64,000 bases of DNA from Pontederia crassipes (GCA_030549335.1 CM060193.1:43757391-43821390); one strand, 5' to 3'. Positions 50,386-63,960 are shown, counted from the first letter of the stretch. The notes: generated by a model from the sequence alone, not told the origin. Numbers and translations: made by a program.

Positions 50386-51549
50386 AATCTAGGATCGCGA
50401 TTGTTCCATTCTATAGATTTAATTTTGTTGATTTAGTGACATTGTATCGTAGGACTGATGTATGTATTATGATCCGAATTATATTGGTTTAGTGACATGG
50501 AGCTTGTGAAGCCTATTACTATTTGATCAAGAATGCATTAACATGGATTCTTTCGTGTTACTATACGATCCGAATTCGATTCTAATGAGATTGTATCATT
50601 GTATCATAGGATTGCATCATAGCTATATTTCGTGTTTGTATTCGAATTCAATTCTAATGAGTATGGTAGGATGGCAGTCGAGATTGTATCCGAATTCCCA
50701 AGATTGTTTCCTGTTAATGCAAATCGATGATGGCTTCAAAGCTATATTTCCTTCTTAAAATCTTCTGATGAATTTTTCATTATTAAATAAGTTATCATTA
50801 TTTTTTATTTTTCTCATAATTGTCTTTAATACTTAATTTTTTTACTCATTTTCCTTTTAATATATTTATAGATATAGAATATAAATGAATTTAGAATATA
50901 AAATAGATGAAATTTAATAAAATTACATTATGTTAACTTTCTATCCGAGATATAACTAACTAGTTTTAACCATAAGTATAAATTTTGGATTACATCTTGG
51001 ATTCACAAAAAAATCATATTTGTAAAAAGGACATTTACAATTTTTTATCATTATAATATTATTCATAAAAATATTTTTTTCCTGAAAAGTACATTTAAAA
51101 ATTGTGAATGATTAGTATTCTAAGTTCTAACAATTCACTTATTCTTTTTCTAATCATATTTCCTTTTTTTCTCACACTTCTTGTATTCTATATAAATCAA
51201 ACATCCATTACTTGTATCATTATTTTTTTATTATATGTTTTAAAGACTATGCACTAATTTAAAAATTATGAAAATAAGAACATAAAGATATATGTGTCTT
51301 AGGATAATATTAAGATATATAATATTGTTAGTATATTATTGATTAACATTAGTACTATATATACACTAACAATATAAAATTAAGCTATATAATTTTAAGA
51401 TATATGTGTCTTTTATAATATGTCTTTTTATATTTTTAAAGTTAATCATTATTTAGAAATTTTACTGCACAATAATTAAGAATGCATTAATATATAATTA
51501 TTTATTATTATAAATAAAAAATAATGAAATATAATACAACAATGTGATT
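50386..51549. other. AT-rich intergenic stretch
   Basis: No gene. A weak repeat of GATCCGAATT.GATTCTAATGAG words lies near 50560-50660. Confidence 0.5.
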
Positions 51550-52160
51550 AATAATTTAATATTATTATTACCAACGGATCTCGCCTTCATAGACCTGTCG
51601 ATAACTATTATATTATATTATATATAAAACATATGATTAATATTTTAATATTATTATTACTGACGGGTCTGATCTTTGGTATTAGTGCCATATCACTCAA
51701 AGGATAGAACCATTGGTAACTATTATTACCGACAGTTTGGCCTTCGATATTACTTACGGATCCCCGTCCGTCAGTACTACCAAAGGGTATACGGATCGAT
51801 AACTATTATTACATTATTATATAATATAATATAAAACATATGAATGATATTTTAATATTATTATTACCCACTCTGGCTTTCGATATTATCGACGAATCTT
51901 CATATGTCGGTACTACCAAAGGATAGATCTATCAGTAATTATTATAATATTGTATATATAATATAATATAAAACATACACTTAATATTTTAATATTATTA
52001 TCGATGGGTCCGGCCTTTGGTAAATGATAAATCCATCAATAATTATTAATATAATATAATATAAACATATTATTAATGTTTTAATATTATTATTACCGAT
52101 GGATCCAGCCTTCGGTAATATCGACGGACGAAGATTCATTGGTACTATGGAAGAGTAGAC
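51550..52160. repeat. Degenerate array of TTTTAATATTATTATTACCGACGG modules
   Basis: The module ATATTTTAATATTATTATTA followed by a variable CGA(C/T)GG(A/G)TC..GCCTT(C/T)G block recurs near 51553, 51638, 51843, 51980 and 52075, interspersed with TACCAAAGGATAGA.C words and ATATAATATAATATAAA.CAT blocks. The spacing is irregular. Confidence 0.7.
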
Positions 52161-52900
52161 CCATCGGAAAGTCAAATTTCTCCCATCCATCCTTCCCGCC
52201 TAATTTTCTCTCTCTCACTATATCTCTTCCTCTCCCCTATCTCTCTTTCCATCTCTCCCTCTCCCCTCTCTCTCTTTCACTCCCACGGCTCTGGCCTCCC
52301 TCTCCGTCTCCCGCTCCTCTGTTGAGTCCGACAGTCCGTAGGCTGGATCAACTATAGGCAGGTGCTAGATCCGGCTTGCAAGCGGCTAGATTTGGCGCCT
52401 GTGGTCGGATTCGGCTCCTGCGGTTGGATCAGGCCTATAGGTGTCCGAATCGAGCACCCACAGTCGGTTCCGGTTTGAAGGTGGCTGGATCCAGCACTTG
52501 CAGTCAGAACTCTCTTTCCTCCCTCTCTCTCGCTTCCCCTCTCGACAAAGATTGGCCTGTCGTCGAGGACGGGTTCACCCTATTCAACGGGAATGCTCCT
52601 GTCAAAACGTCCAATGGGATTTTCATCGGAACCTCCGATGAGATTTCACCATCGAAGCCTTCGATGGGAAGCCCACCGTCGGAACCTATGTACCATTGGA
52701 ACGTCCAGCGGGTTTTCCCGTCGGAGGTTTCGACGGTACACACAAACTTTCAATCGAAAGCTTTCGGTCGTCCAAAACTCGACCGATTGTCCGGTCCATA
52801 TCCCGATCATGATCCTTGGTCGATCGAAATGGGTTTTCGATCGACCATCTAATCTTGTTCTAGTCTCAATATTTCAGATTGATAGCTCTATCCGTGGATC
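52161..52900. other. CT-rich tract followed by a TCGGA/TCGATGGG-motif-rich segment
   Basis: A CT-rich stretch (about 52195-52320) is followed by sequence dense in CATCGGAACC, CGATGGGA, CCGTCGGA and related words (52590-52740) that echo the array just upstream. The open frames over it (up to 158 codons) show no domain. It resembles a transposon subterminal region but no CACTA-type terminus was found beside it. Confidence 0.35.
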
Positions 52901-55290
52901 GAATCGTCTGATCTAGTAATTGTAGCCGAATTCATGTCCCGACATATCCAAATCGGGCGACTGATCGGATCAGATGTCCCAAAGAGATTCGGACGTCTGA
53001 TATGAGGATTGGTCGTCCGTTTTAGTCAGCATAATATTGTATTTTCAATCACTTTTTAAGCATAAACATAGATATAAACATCTTTAAACATTTTCCTATC
53101 ATATGCATTTGTATAGACATAGACCCAAAATCCGACCTTTTTCTCATGCATCGTAATAAGTCCAAATTTTTAGAAAATCATATCACAATCTATTACAGAA
53201 GCAATTCTCATATCAAATGCATAAATGAATTCCCTTTATATCTACTTAAACATGTATCAATAATCCTATCAATCATTAAGTCAAACATGGCATATGATCT
53301 AATCTATATCACTCGACCATAATAATAAATCAGGGAAAATCATATCATACAACTCCATAAGGTAAAAAAGCATGATCAGCAAACATACTAGCATGTATCC
53401 TAATCTTAGCCTTGACCATAAAGCATGCAAATTCTTTTATAGGAATTAAAAAACCAGTCGTTAGAACATATCCGAATGCCACCTAAATGAGCAAAAAATT
53501 GAACTATATACTACCCGGGAAGCAGGATTCTTGCATCATAACCAGCCATAGAAGGTATGTTATTAAAATAATCATAATTCACGTCCAGAACTCATAATAC
53601 ATGAAGGATAAAATATCTAACTCAATCAACATTTCTTCATATCTAATGCGTTGAAGGTTAAAATGTCCTTCCATTAGAAAGGATGGAATTTCTTTGGCTT
53701 TATATGTTACATAACGAAGAAAAATAAAAACTGCATGCACATATCACCCATTTTGACAATGTCTTTTTACAAGGGCAGGTGATGGAAATTTGGGAATGAG
53801 ATTCCGCATCTAACGCTAAGGGACGGATTAAGAATTTTTTTAAAGGGGGCCAAGCCAAGTCATATTATAAAAATAATAAATTCTAAATTAATATTAAATA
53901 TTTATAGATAATAAATAATATCCAGTGCAATTGCCCTTAATTTAATCTATGGGGCCAAAGCCAAACTGTTCCTTCCTACATCTTAATTCTTAGGCTAAAC
54001 TTAATTTCTCTTTTATGGCTCAATTTTAAATTATAACCATTAATATCTTCCTTATGCAAGTTTTTACTTTGTACGTATAGGTGGCACGTAAAAGAGGTTT
54101 TTAAGCATAACTATTACTAATAATTATTTTATATTTTATCATGTTTTGACGTGATGATATTCAAATTAAAATGGAGATAACATATTTGTTCTATTTTAAA
54201 TAAAAGGAACAATGAAAACTAAACTCGAAAACTCTCTCTCATCCTTTATTTTTTTTCCGTTCAAAGACCTTACGTCATTTGGAATGATCGGATCCAACAC
54301 CATGAACAGCTCACACGAATCTCATTTAAATCTTGTGAGGCTTCCATTTCTTTTCTTTTCTTTTTTTTTTGTCTCATTTAAACCATATAAAGGAACCAGC
54401 GAGTGAGATGGAAGATAGCTTTTTTTCTTTTATTTTTTTCCATTTTATCAGCTATTAGCAATACATTATCGGCTTAGGGGCACTAGGCTTTTAGAAAGGA
54501 CCATTTATATGACAGCGAATGAGGGTGACATCACTGTCAGGAATTTTCTGTGGTAGAGGCTGGAGTTGGCAGAGTTGCCAGCCACCGGGAATCACTGGGA
54601 GAGGTGGGAGAGGGAGCTTTTTTTCGAGCGCTATTTTACACAACAAACTTTCTTTTGTTTTTCAGCGGAATTCAGATATTTTGAAACTGTTTGGTTTAAG
54701 AATATAGATAAGGTGATTATATTATATTGAATATGATATTTTTTTACATTTATTCTTAGTTGTTAAAAATATTATTCTAATAATGATGAAATTATTATTC
54801 CTATTAGTATTTCGATGATATAAAAGAAGTTAAGAATAAATATCACAAAATGACCAATATGTCCTTTATATTAATTTTAAGATAACATAGATAGAAAAAA
54901 AAATTATTTGGTTGTCAGACTAATTTCATTCAATTTAGTTAGTCAGCTACAGTAAAATTACTTTATTATACTTTAACTTTTAGATGGAATATCTTGTATT
55001 CCACTAAATTTGTAGAATACAATATTTTGGTAGACAAACTTTCGATCATATTTGTTGAGGGTAAATCACCGATGATTGATGAACAATCAAAACAACGAAA
55101 GAGAGAGAAGATTAACAAGAGATAAACATCCACGGACAAAGGAGGAGGCCGTCGTCAGAGAAAATTCGCTATGAGAAAAAGAGATCATGATAAAATCCTA
55201 ACTCTCATAACGGCCCAAGACCTCTGTTTCCGCCACGAGATCCTCATTTTTTTTCTCATTTTTTCTTTTATAATTTTGGTTATAGAATAC
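52901..55290. other. AT-rich intergenic DNA
   Basis: No gene recognised. The frames at 54212-54406 and 54519-54707 have no recognisable content. A fragment with GGACGGATTAAG and GGGGGCCAAGCC near 53820-53855 looks like a transposon end but lacks a partner. Confidence 0.4.
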
Positions 55291-55294
55291 ATAC

Positions 55295-58200
55295 TTAACC
55301 ATACTTGGAATATGTGTTGACAAGTTGATGATTTTATTCTTATTCTATTATTGTTTGGCACTTTTTAGAAGAATAAGTAGATACTCTACTAGATAATCTA
55401 CTACCAAACAACCCCAACCTTATTTCTATATATCCTTTCACATTATCCATTAGAGTAGGTGCTACTGCTGAGGATTTTCTCAGTCAAGTTCCAAGGAAGT
55501 CCTCGTTACTTACAAATAGAGTCATAGTTTTATTACTCCAGTAATATCTAAATCTCAGAATATATTTTTAAACTATTAAATTTACACTATTAGTATATTC
55601 CTTATGCAGTATTATTATATATTATTTTTCTACTGTGTCTATGTATATATATTGTCTTGATCAAATAAAACATTCTAAGCAATATTAAAATTCGCATGTT
55701 TATTATGTACTCAATTTTTTTATAGTTTCAAAAGGAATACATTATAACCTTAAATAATTTTTCAATACAATTTTATATCAAATGTTGCCACATATAAACA
55801 TATGCATAAAGTTTTATATAAACATATACATAAACATATATACTATCACATCTCCATTTATTTCATGTCTCATATTTTTCTATTACTTTTTTTGAAATTG
55901 CGGAGCCGCGGAGGACATTATTCGATCTTTTCGTAGAGTAGTTTTCCCACCAAGTTACGAAGAGCAACAATCCTTCGCTTTTGCTTTCAGGTATTGTGTT
56001 CATCTGTTTCAGCAGCTGAACCTTACATATATGTATTAGCAAAAGTTTAATTTTTGGGAAACGAATTACATGTAAAAAATTCTAATACTTTTAAAAATTA
56101 GAATAAAATACACAAATCAATATTCTAACTTCAAAAAACAAAAAAAAACAAACCCTCGTCCCAAATCAGATTACATAAGATGATATCAAATGATAATATT
56201 TAAGTTTAGTATAAATTTTGTTAAAATTATAATTATAATTCTTACATGCATATGAATTATTTTCAAGTTATTATCTAGATTTGTTTACTACTATCCTTTT
56301 CATAATCTTTCTCATCTATTTCTATGCTTAAAATTTTGTCATGTGATCTTATATGATCATATTAATCATACTTGAAATCTGTTTTAATAAGTTGATGATT
56401 TTATTCTTATTCTACTATTGTTTGACACTTTTTAGAAGAATAAGTAGATATTCTAATAGATAATGTACTACAATACAACCCAATGTCATTTATATATATC
56501 ATTTCACATTAGCTTAGGTGACTTTTGAGGATTTTCTCAGTCAAGTTTCGAGGAACTCCTCCTTAGACATAGACCCATACTTTTACTACTCCAGTAATGT
56601 CTAAATCTCAATATATATTTTTAAACTATTAAATTTACACTATAATTATATTCCTTATGCAGTATTATATATTATTTTTCTGCTATGTCTATTTGTATAT
56701 ATTGTCTTAATCAAATAAAATATTATAAGCAATATTAAAATTCACATGTTTATTATATACTCAATTTTTTAGTTTCAAAGGGAATACATTATAACCTTAG
56801 ATAATTACTCAATACAATTTTATATCAAATGCTGCCACATATAAACATATACATAAAAACATACATAGTCCTATACTATCACATATCCATTTATTTCATG
56901 TCTCATATTCTCCTATTATTTTTTGTTAAAATTGCAGAGCCATGGAGGACATTACTCGATCTAGGAGTTTTCCTACTAAGTTACGAAGAGCAACAATCCT
57001 TCTCTTTTTCTTTCAGGTACTGTGTTCATCTGTTTCAGCAACTAAACCTTACATATATGTATTAGCAAAAGTTTAACTTTTGGTAAACAAATTACATGTA
57101 AAAAACTCTAATACCTTTAAAAATTAGAATAAAATACATAAATCAATATTCTAAATTCAAAAACAAAAAACACCCTTATCCAACTTAGATTATATAAGAC
57201 GATAGCAAACTATAGTATTTAAATTTAGTACAATTTTTGTTAAAATTATAATTATAATTCTTACATACATATCAATTATTTTTCAAATTATTATCTAGAT
57301 TTATTTACTATTATCATTTTCATAATTTTCCTCATTTCTTTTTATGCTTAATATTTTGTCATTTGATCTTATATGATCATATTAATCATACTTTGAATAT
57401 GTGTTGACAAGTCGATGATTTTATTCTTATTCTATTATTGTTTGACACTTTTCAGAAGAATAAGTAGATATTCCACTAAATAATCTACTATCAAACAATC
57501 GCAATGTCGTTTCTATATATCCTCATTAGGGTAAGTGTTGTTGTTGAGGATTTTCTCAATCAAGTTCCAAAAAACTCCTCATCGCTTATCGATATATCCA
57601 TAATTTTATTACTCCAATAATGTCTAAATCTCAGTATATATTTTTAAACTATTAAATTTTCACTATAATTATATTCCTTATGCAGTATTATATATTATTT
57701 TTCTACTGTGTCTATGTATATATATTGTCTTGATCAAATAAAACATTCTAAGCAATATTAAAATTTGCATGTTTATTATGTACTCAATTTTTTATAGTTT
57801 CAAAGGGAATACATTATAACCTTAGATAATTTTTCAATATAATTTTATATCAAATACTGTCACATATAAACATATGCATAAAGCTTTATATAAACATATA
57901 CATAAACATACATAGTCCTATACTATCACATCTCTATTTATTTCATGTCTCATCTTCTTCTATTATTTTTTTTTTGAAATTGTGAAGCCGTGAAGGACTT
58001 TACTCTATTTTTTTGCAGAAGAGTTTTTCCACCAAGTTAGAGCAACGATCCTTGATTTTGCTTTCAGGTATTGTGTTCATTTGTTTCAGCAACTGAACCT
58101 TACATATATGTATTAGCATAAGTTTAATTTTTGAGAAAAATATTACAAGTAAAAATTCTAATATCTTTAAAAATTATAATAAAATACATAAATCAAATGT

Positions 58201-60540
58201 TTTAACCTAAAAAAACAAACAAAAAAACACCCTCATCCCAACTCAGATTATATAAGACGATAGCAAACGATATTATTTAAGTTTAGTATAATTTTTGTTA
58301 AAATTATAATTATAATTCTTACATACATATGAATTATTTTGCAAATTATTATCTAGATTTGTTTACTACTATCCTTTTCATAAATTTTCTCATCTCTTTT
58401 TATTTTTAACATTTTGACATTTGATCTTATATGATCATATTAATCATACTTGGAATATGCGTTGACAAGTTGATGATTTTATTCTTATTTTATTATTGTT
58501 TGACACTTTTTAGAAGAATAAGTAGATATTCTACTAAATAATCTACTAGCAAAGAAGCACAATGTCGTTTCTATATAACCTTTCACGTTAGCCGTTAGGG
58601 TAGGTGTTGTTGTTGAGGATTTTCTCAGTAAAGTCCCAAGGAACTCCTCATCCCAGTAATGTCTAAATCTCAGTATATATTTTTAAACTATCAAATTTAC
58701 ACTATAATTATATTCCTTATGCAGTATTATATATTATTTTTCTGTTGTGTGTATGTATATATATTGTCTTGATCAAATAAAACATTCTAAGGAATATTAG
58801 AATTCACATGTTTATTATGTACTCAATTTTTTTATAGTTTCAAAGGGAATACATTATAACCTTAGATAATTTCTCAATATAATTTTATATCAAATACTGT
58901 CACATATAAGCATATGCATAAAGCTTTATATAAACATATACATAAACATACATAGTCCTATACTGTCATATCTTCATTTATTTAATGTCTCTTCTTCTTC
59001 TATTATTTTTTTTGAAATTGCGGAACCGCGAAGGACATTACTCGATCTTTTTGCAAACGAGTTTTCCCACCAAGTTACGAAGAGCAACAATCCTTCGCTT
59101 TCGTTTTCAGGTACTGTGTTCATCTATTTCAGCAACTGAACCTTACATATATGTATTAGCATAAGTTTATTTTTTGAGAAACAAATTACATGTAAAAAAC
59201 TCTAATATCTTTAAAAATAGAATAAAATACATAAATCAAATCCTTATCTTAAAAAAAACACCCCCCATCTCAATTCAGATTATATAAGATGATAGCAAAC
59301 GATAATAATTAAATTTAACATAATTTTTGTTAAAACTATAATTATAATTCTTACATACATATGAATTGTTTTGCAAATTATTATCTCGATTTGTTTACTA
59401 CTATCCTTTTCATAATCTCTCTCATCTCTTTTTATACTTAAAATTTTGTCATGTGATCTTATATGATCATATTAATCATACTTGGAGTACGTGTTGACAA
59501 GTTGATGATTTATTCTTATTCTATTAGTGTTTGTAACTTTTTAGAAGAATAAGTAGATATTCTAATAGATAATCTACTACCAAATAATCCCAATGTCGTT
59601 TCTATATATCCTTTCACATTAGGCATTAGGGTATGCACTGTTGTTGAGGATTTTCTCAGTCAAGTTCCAAGGAACTCCTCGTCGCTTATAAATAGACTCA
59701 TAGTTTTGTTACTCCAGTAATGTCTAAATCTCAGTATATATTTATAAACTATTAAATTTACACTATAATTATATTCCTTATTCAGTATTATATATTATTT
59801 TTCTTATGTGTCTATGTATATATACTATCTTGATCAAATAAAACATTCCAAGCAATATTAAAATTCGCTTGTTTTACTCAATTTTTTATAGTTTCAAAGG
59901 CAATACATTATAACCTTAGATAATTTCTCAATATAATTTTATATCAAATATTGTCACATATAAACATATGCATAAAGCTTTATATAAACATATACATAAA
60001 CATACATAGTCCTATAATATCACATCTCCATTTATTTCATGTATCATCTTCTTCTATTATTTTTTTTTGAAATTGCGAAGCCGTGAAGGACATTACTCGA
60101 TCTTTTTGCAGAGGAGTCTTCCCACCAAGTTACGAAGAGCAACGATCCTTCAATTTTGCTTTCAGGTATTGTGTTCATCTATTTCGACAATTGAACCTTA
60201 CATATATGTATTAGCATAAGTTTAATTTTTGAGAAACAAATGACATGTAAAAAATGTAATATCTTTAAAAATTAGAATAAAATACATAAATCAAATATTC
60301 TAACTAAAAAACAAAAAAAAACACCCATCATCCCAGCTCAGATTATATAAGACGATAGCAAACGATAATATTTAAGTTAGTATAATTGTTGTTAAAATTA
60401 TTATTATAATTCTTACATGCATATGAATTGTTTTGCAAATTATTATCTAGATTTGTTTGCTACTATCCTTTTCATAATCTCTCTCATCTCTTTTTATGCT
60501 TCAAATTTTGTCATGTGATCTTATATGATCATATTAATCA
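55295..60540 (+). repeat. Five-copy tandem array of a ~1.05-kb unit
   Basis: Units start near 55310, 56385, 57405, 58460 and 59500, each opening with TTGACAAGTTGATGATTTTA and AGAAGAATAAGTAGATA. They then pass through GAGGATTTTCTCAGTCAAGT, AATGTCTAAATCTCAGTATA, CTTGATCAAATAAAACATT, ACATATAAACATATGCATAA, a conserved GC-richer core (GAAGGACATTACTCGATCT.., ACCAAGTTACGAAGAGCAAC) and TCAGCAACTGAACCTTACAT, to ATGATCATATTAATCAT. The last unit ends abruptly at about 60540. Copies differ by scattered substitutions and indels. Confidence 0.92.
56942..57076 (+). CDS. Small ORF in tandem unit 2 with signal-peptide-like start
   Basis: 44 codons from an ATG that exists only in this copy of the array. The translation opens MEDITRSRSFPTKLRRATIL, has a hydrophobic run LLFFFQVLCSSVSA resembling a signal-peptide core and cleavage site, and ends YIYVLAKV. 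In the other four units the ATG is CCG/GTG and an extra stretch of about 8 bp (TTTTGCAG-like) puts the downstream part in another frame. It is probably a chance frame or a relic of an exon. Confidence 0.15.
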   Translation: MEDITRSRSFPTKLRRATILLFFFQVLCSSVSATKPYIYVLAKV

Positions 60541-60807
60541 TGAAACTTTCCACGAGAAGAGCATCCTCGTCGACCCATATGACATGAATCAAGCGTTGCC
60601 GCTAATCCACGGATGAACGACCTTCGTTGTGCAGGACATGGTATGAAGCAATAGTCGTTTCACCCAATATATATATATATATATAATATGTTATTATAGC
60701 TGGAAAGTCTTATATATATATATATAATATGTTATTATAGCTGGAAAGTCTTATTTATTGTGGTCGTCTCACGCCTTTTCAGATTCTCCTAACTTAGGAT
60801 TTCAATT
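60541..60807. other. Spacer between tandem array and CACTA element
   Basis: Includes a short GC-richer segment (60541-60640) that breaks the array, and a 45-bp tandem pair with TATAATATGTTATTATAGCTG at about 60685 and 60728. No gene recognised. Confidence 0.5.
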
Positions 60808-60941
60808 TTTCACTACAAGAAAATTGGCGATTAGCGACGCCATGTAGCGCCTCAAAAATATGTGACGCTATAAAGATGCCACTAGCGCCTTCATTGCGCT
60901 TACTTAGCGTCACTAGAATCAGACGCCACTTGCCTCTCAAT

Positions 60942-61925
60942 AGCGTCTTCTTAGCTACTCAGAGAGTTGACGTTAAAAGTAGCGCAATCAAAACGCTACG
61001 TAGACGTTATTATTTCCCGCTAGGAACCGCAAATGCGCGGCAATACCTAGCGCCGTTATGGCATCGACAACTTTAGACGTGAAGCTAGCGTCACATGTAT
61101 GAAGACTCTAAAGCGACGCTACATGGCGTCTCAATCAAAAGAGATGCTAATGAGACGCTACAGTATATATTTAAACACTATATTATATATACTATATGTC
61201 AATCAATAAATTCATTAAATATTATATTAGTATTAATTACACGATTATCAACATATTATCAATAACATAATATCAACATATAGATGTATTAATTACACAA
61301 TTTTATATATATATATATATATATGTATTTTTACATGATAAGAGTGTTCCTAAATATATAAATTTTTACCTATATTATCTATGTTATCTATATATATATA
61401 ATATCTTAATTATGCATATATCTTAATTATGCGTCTTCTTAGCTATTCAGCGGGTTGACGTTAACTCTCTAGCGCAATCGAGACGCTACGTAAACGCTAT
61501 TATTTCGCGCCACTATTCTTAATGCACGGCAGCACCTAGTGCCATTTTGTCGTCGACCACTTTAGACGTGACACTAGCATCTCATGTTTGAAGACTCTAA
61601 AGCGACGCTATATGGCGTCTCAAACAAAGGAGACGATAATGAGACGCTACTGTATATATTTAAACACTATATTATATATATACTATATGTCAATCAATAA
61701 ATTCATTAAATATTATATTAGTATTAAGTACACGATTATAAACATATTATCAATAGCATAATATCAACATATATATGTATTAATTACATGATTATATATA
61801 TATATGTATTTTTACATGATAAGAGTGTTCCTAAATATATAATTTTTTACCTATATTATTTATGTTATGTATACATATAATATATATATATAATATCTTA
61901 ATTATGCATATATTATTATTATATA
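60942..61925 (+). repeat. ~490-bp tandem duplication in the CACTA subterminal region
   Basis: The first copy begins near 60942 (TCTTCTTAGCTACTCAG) and the second near 61431 (TCTTCTTAGCTATTCAG). Both contain GAAGACTCTAAAGCGACGCTA and the AT-rich part with TATATTTAAACACTATATTA and TACATGATAAGAGTGTTCC. Confidence 0.85.
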
Positions 61926-62859
61926 CTTAATCATGGGATTACGATGGTTGATTAAGTGAGTGATATGTTAGCGTCACAGACACACAATAGCGTCCACCTA
62001 GCGTTTAACGAGCGCCGCAGCTGTTGTCAACGCTATGATGACACTATGGGCGTCTCTCTAGCGTCGCATGTTCGAGACGTCATATTATTTTAGACGCTAG
62101 TTCGGTGTTACGGTGTCGCTAAATGCATCTAGCGACTTAATGGCGTCTCTATTGCGCCTCCTAAGCCGACTTTATACCCCTCGCTCAATCGGGCACATAT
62201 AGACATATAAATACGCATATATGCTGATACCTATATATAATAAATGCATATATACATCTTATTATAACCTAATCTGACACATATAAACAAATACACATAT
62301 ATATATTCACTTCGAATACATATACATATACATGTTATCTATATATATATGACTCGCACATGCATAGACATATACATACACATATATATTTATAATACAT
62401 ATAAACGAAACACATTGTTGTAACTTAATCTCTCACACGTAGACATATATATACGTACGCATATATTACATATGTATATATATACACACAATTGTGTTAT
62501 ATACACATATACATACATATTTATAATTTTGTATACATACATGATAGATTATCGGAAGAAAATAAAATCATTGGAACGGGGCATAATGTGATGAGACGTT
62601 ACATTGATAAATAAAATTTCATGCATATTAAAAAAATTTGAAAAACTTTTAATCAGCGTCTCAATGGCGTCTCGATGTTGAGACGCTATACAATGGAGAC
62701 GCCCCAACGACGCTATGGTGTCGCTACGTTGTCTTAGGCACACATTAGCTTCTCTATAGCGCCGCTCTAGCCGAATTGTAACAGTGTCGGTGCCTATATG
62801 GCGTCTACTTAGCGTCTCGATTCCTTGCGACGCTAAAAAGTTACTTAAATCCCTAACCC

Positions 62860-63480
62860 CTCTTCTTCGTTTTCACTTTTACTGTTTACCATCTCCCTTC
62901 GTCCCGCCCGACGCGCCCCGACGCCCGACCACCGACGCCCGACCTCTGACGCCCTCCACTGCCACCTCTGCCCTTCGCCCGATGTCCGACGCCCGACGAC
63001 CGCCCTCCACCGCCGACGCCGCCCTTCGCCTCCGCCGCCCTCTGCATTCGATCGTCGCCCTTCGCCGCCTCCTTCTCCTTCTCCGCCCTCCCCGACGGTT
63101 CACCTCCGTGGTGCCTCCCTCCGCCGCGGTTCGCCTCCACCGCCCTCCGCTCTTCGCCTCCGTCGCGGTTCGCCTCCGCTGCGATTTGCCCTCCGCCGCG
63201 GTTCGCCTCCGCCGCTCTTCGCCTCCGATGTGGTTCGCCTCCACCGCGGTTCGCCTCCACCGTCGTCCGTCGTGTCCTCCGCCGCCTCGTCCGCCCTCCG
63301 CTACCCTCCGCCTCCACCGCCGCCCGTCGCGTCCACCGCCGCCTCGTCTGCCCTCCGCCGCATACTCCCTCCACCGTCGCCGACGTCCTCCACCGCCGCA
63401 GACGTCCTCCTCCGCCGCCACTGCCCACCGCCTCCATCGCCGTCTCGGCCGCCCTTCGCCGAAGGTACTAGCCCGCCACC
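62860..63480. repeat. GC-rich CCTCCGCCGCGGTTCG-type low-complexity block in the CACTA element
   Basis: Irregular repeats of CGCCTCCGCCG, GGTTCGCCTCC and CGTCCTCC. Open frames of 180-235 codons exist on both strands because of the composition. The translations are Arg/Pro/Ser or Gly/Arg repeats with no domain. It may be leader sequence of the element's transcript. Confidence 0.6.
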
Positions 63481-63483
63481 ATG

Positions 63484-63960
63484 TAAATTAAGTTAATTAT
63501 TAATGCATGAAGTTAAATTAAGTTAATTATTCATGTTAAGTTAAGTATTACTTATTCATGTTATTATCATATTAAATTAAGTAGTACTTAAGTGAATTAT
63601 CATCTCTTTGGATCAAGTTAGTATTACTTATTAAGTATAATATTAAGTATCATCTCTTAGGAATTAAGTTAAGTATTACTTAAGTTGAGTATTACTTATT
63701 CATGTTATGAATTAACTTAAGTAATACTTAGGTTAATTATCATCTCTTTGGATCAAGTTAATTAGTATTACTTATTAAGTATTACTTAAGTTAACTTATG
63801 TTAATTGTTAAGTTAACTTATGACCTAATTCATGTACTTAAGTTAAGTATTACTTATTCATGTTATGAATTAAGTTAAGTAGTACTTAAGTTAAGTATTA
63901 CTTAAGTTAAGTTAACTTATGTTAATTGTTAAGTTAACTTATGAACTAACTCATGTACTT
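63484..63960. repeat. Degenerate minisatellite of TTAAGTTAAGTATTACTTATTCATG
   Basis: Words TTAAGT, AGTATTACTTA, ATTCATGTTA and TTATCATCTCTTTGGATCAA recur many times in changing order. The word TTAAGTTAAC is partly self-complementary, so the block can form hairpins. Confidence 0.75.

Noticed and set aside
49405-50492. Overlapping open frames of up to 209 codons in the GC-rich duplication
   Set aside because: Open on both strands, repeated in both units, rich in Arg/Pro/Ala with no domain, and split differently in the two units.
55295-60540. A CRISPR-like or centromeric array
   Set aside because: Only five units of about 1 kb in a plant genome with genes nearby; no short regular repeats with unique spacers, and no evidence of a centromeric satellite.
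60541-60640. A host exon reading HEKSILVDPYDMNQALPLIHG
   Set aside because: No splice partners, no family recognised, and a stop soon follows. Left as unassigned sequence at the break of the tandem array.
62784-63491. 235-codon frame and its antisense frames of 180 and 183 codons
   Set aside because: Low-complexity Pro/Arg/Ser or Gly/Arg repeats from a CCTCCGCCG block; no start context or conserved domain.
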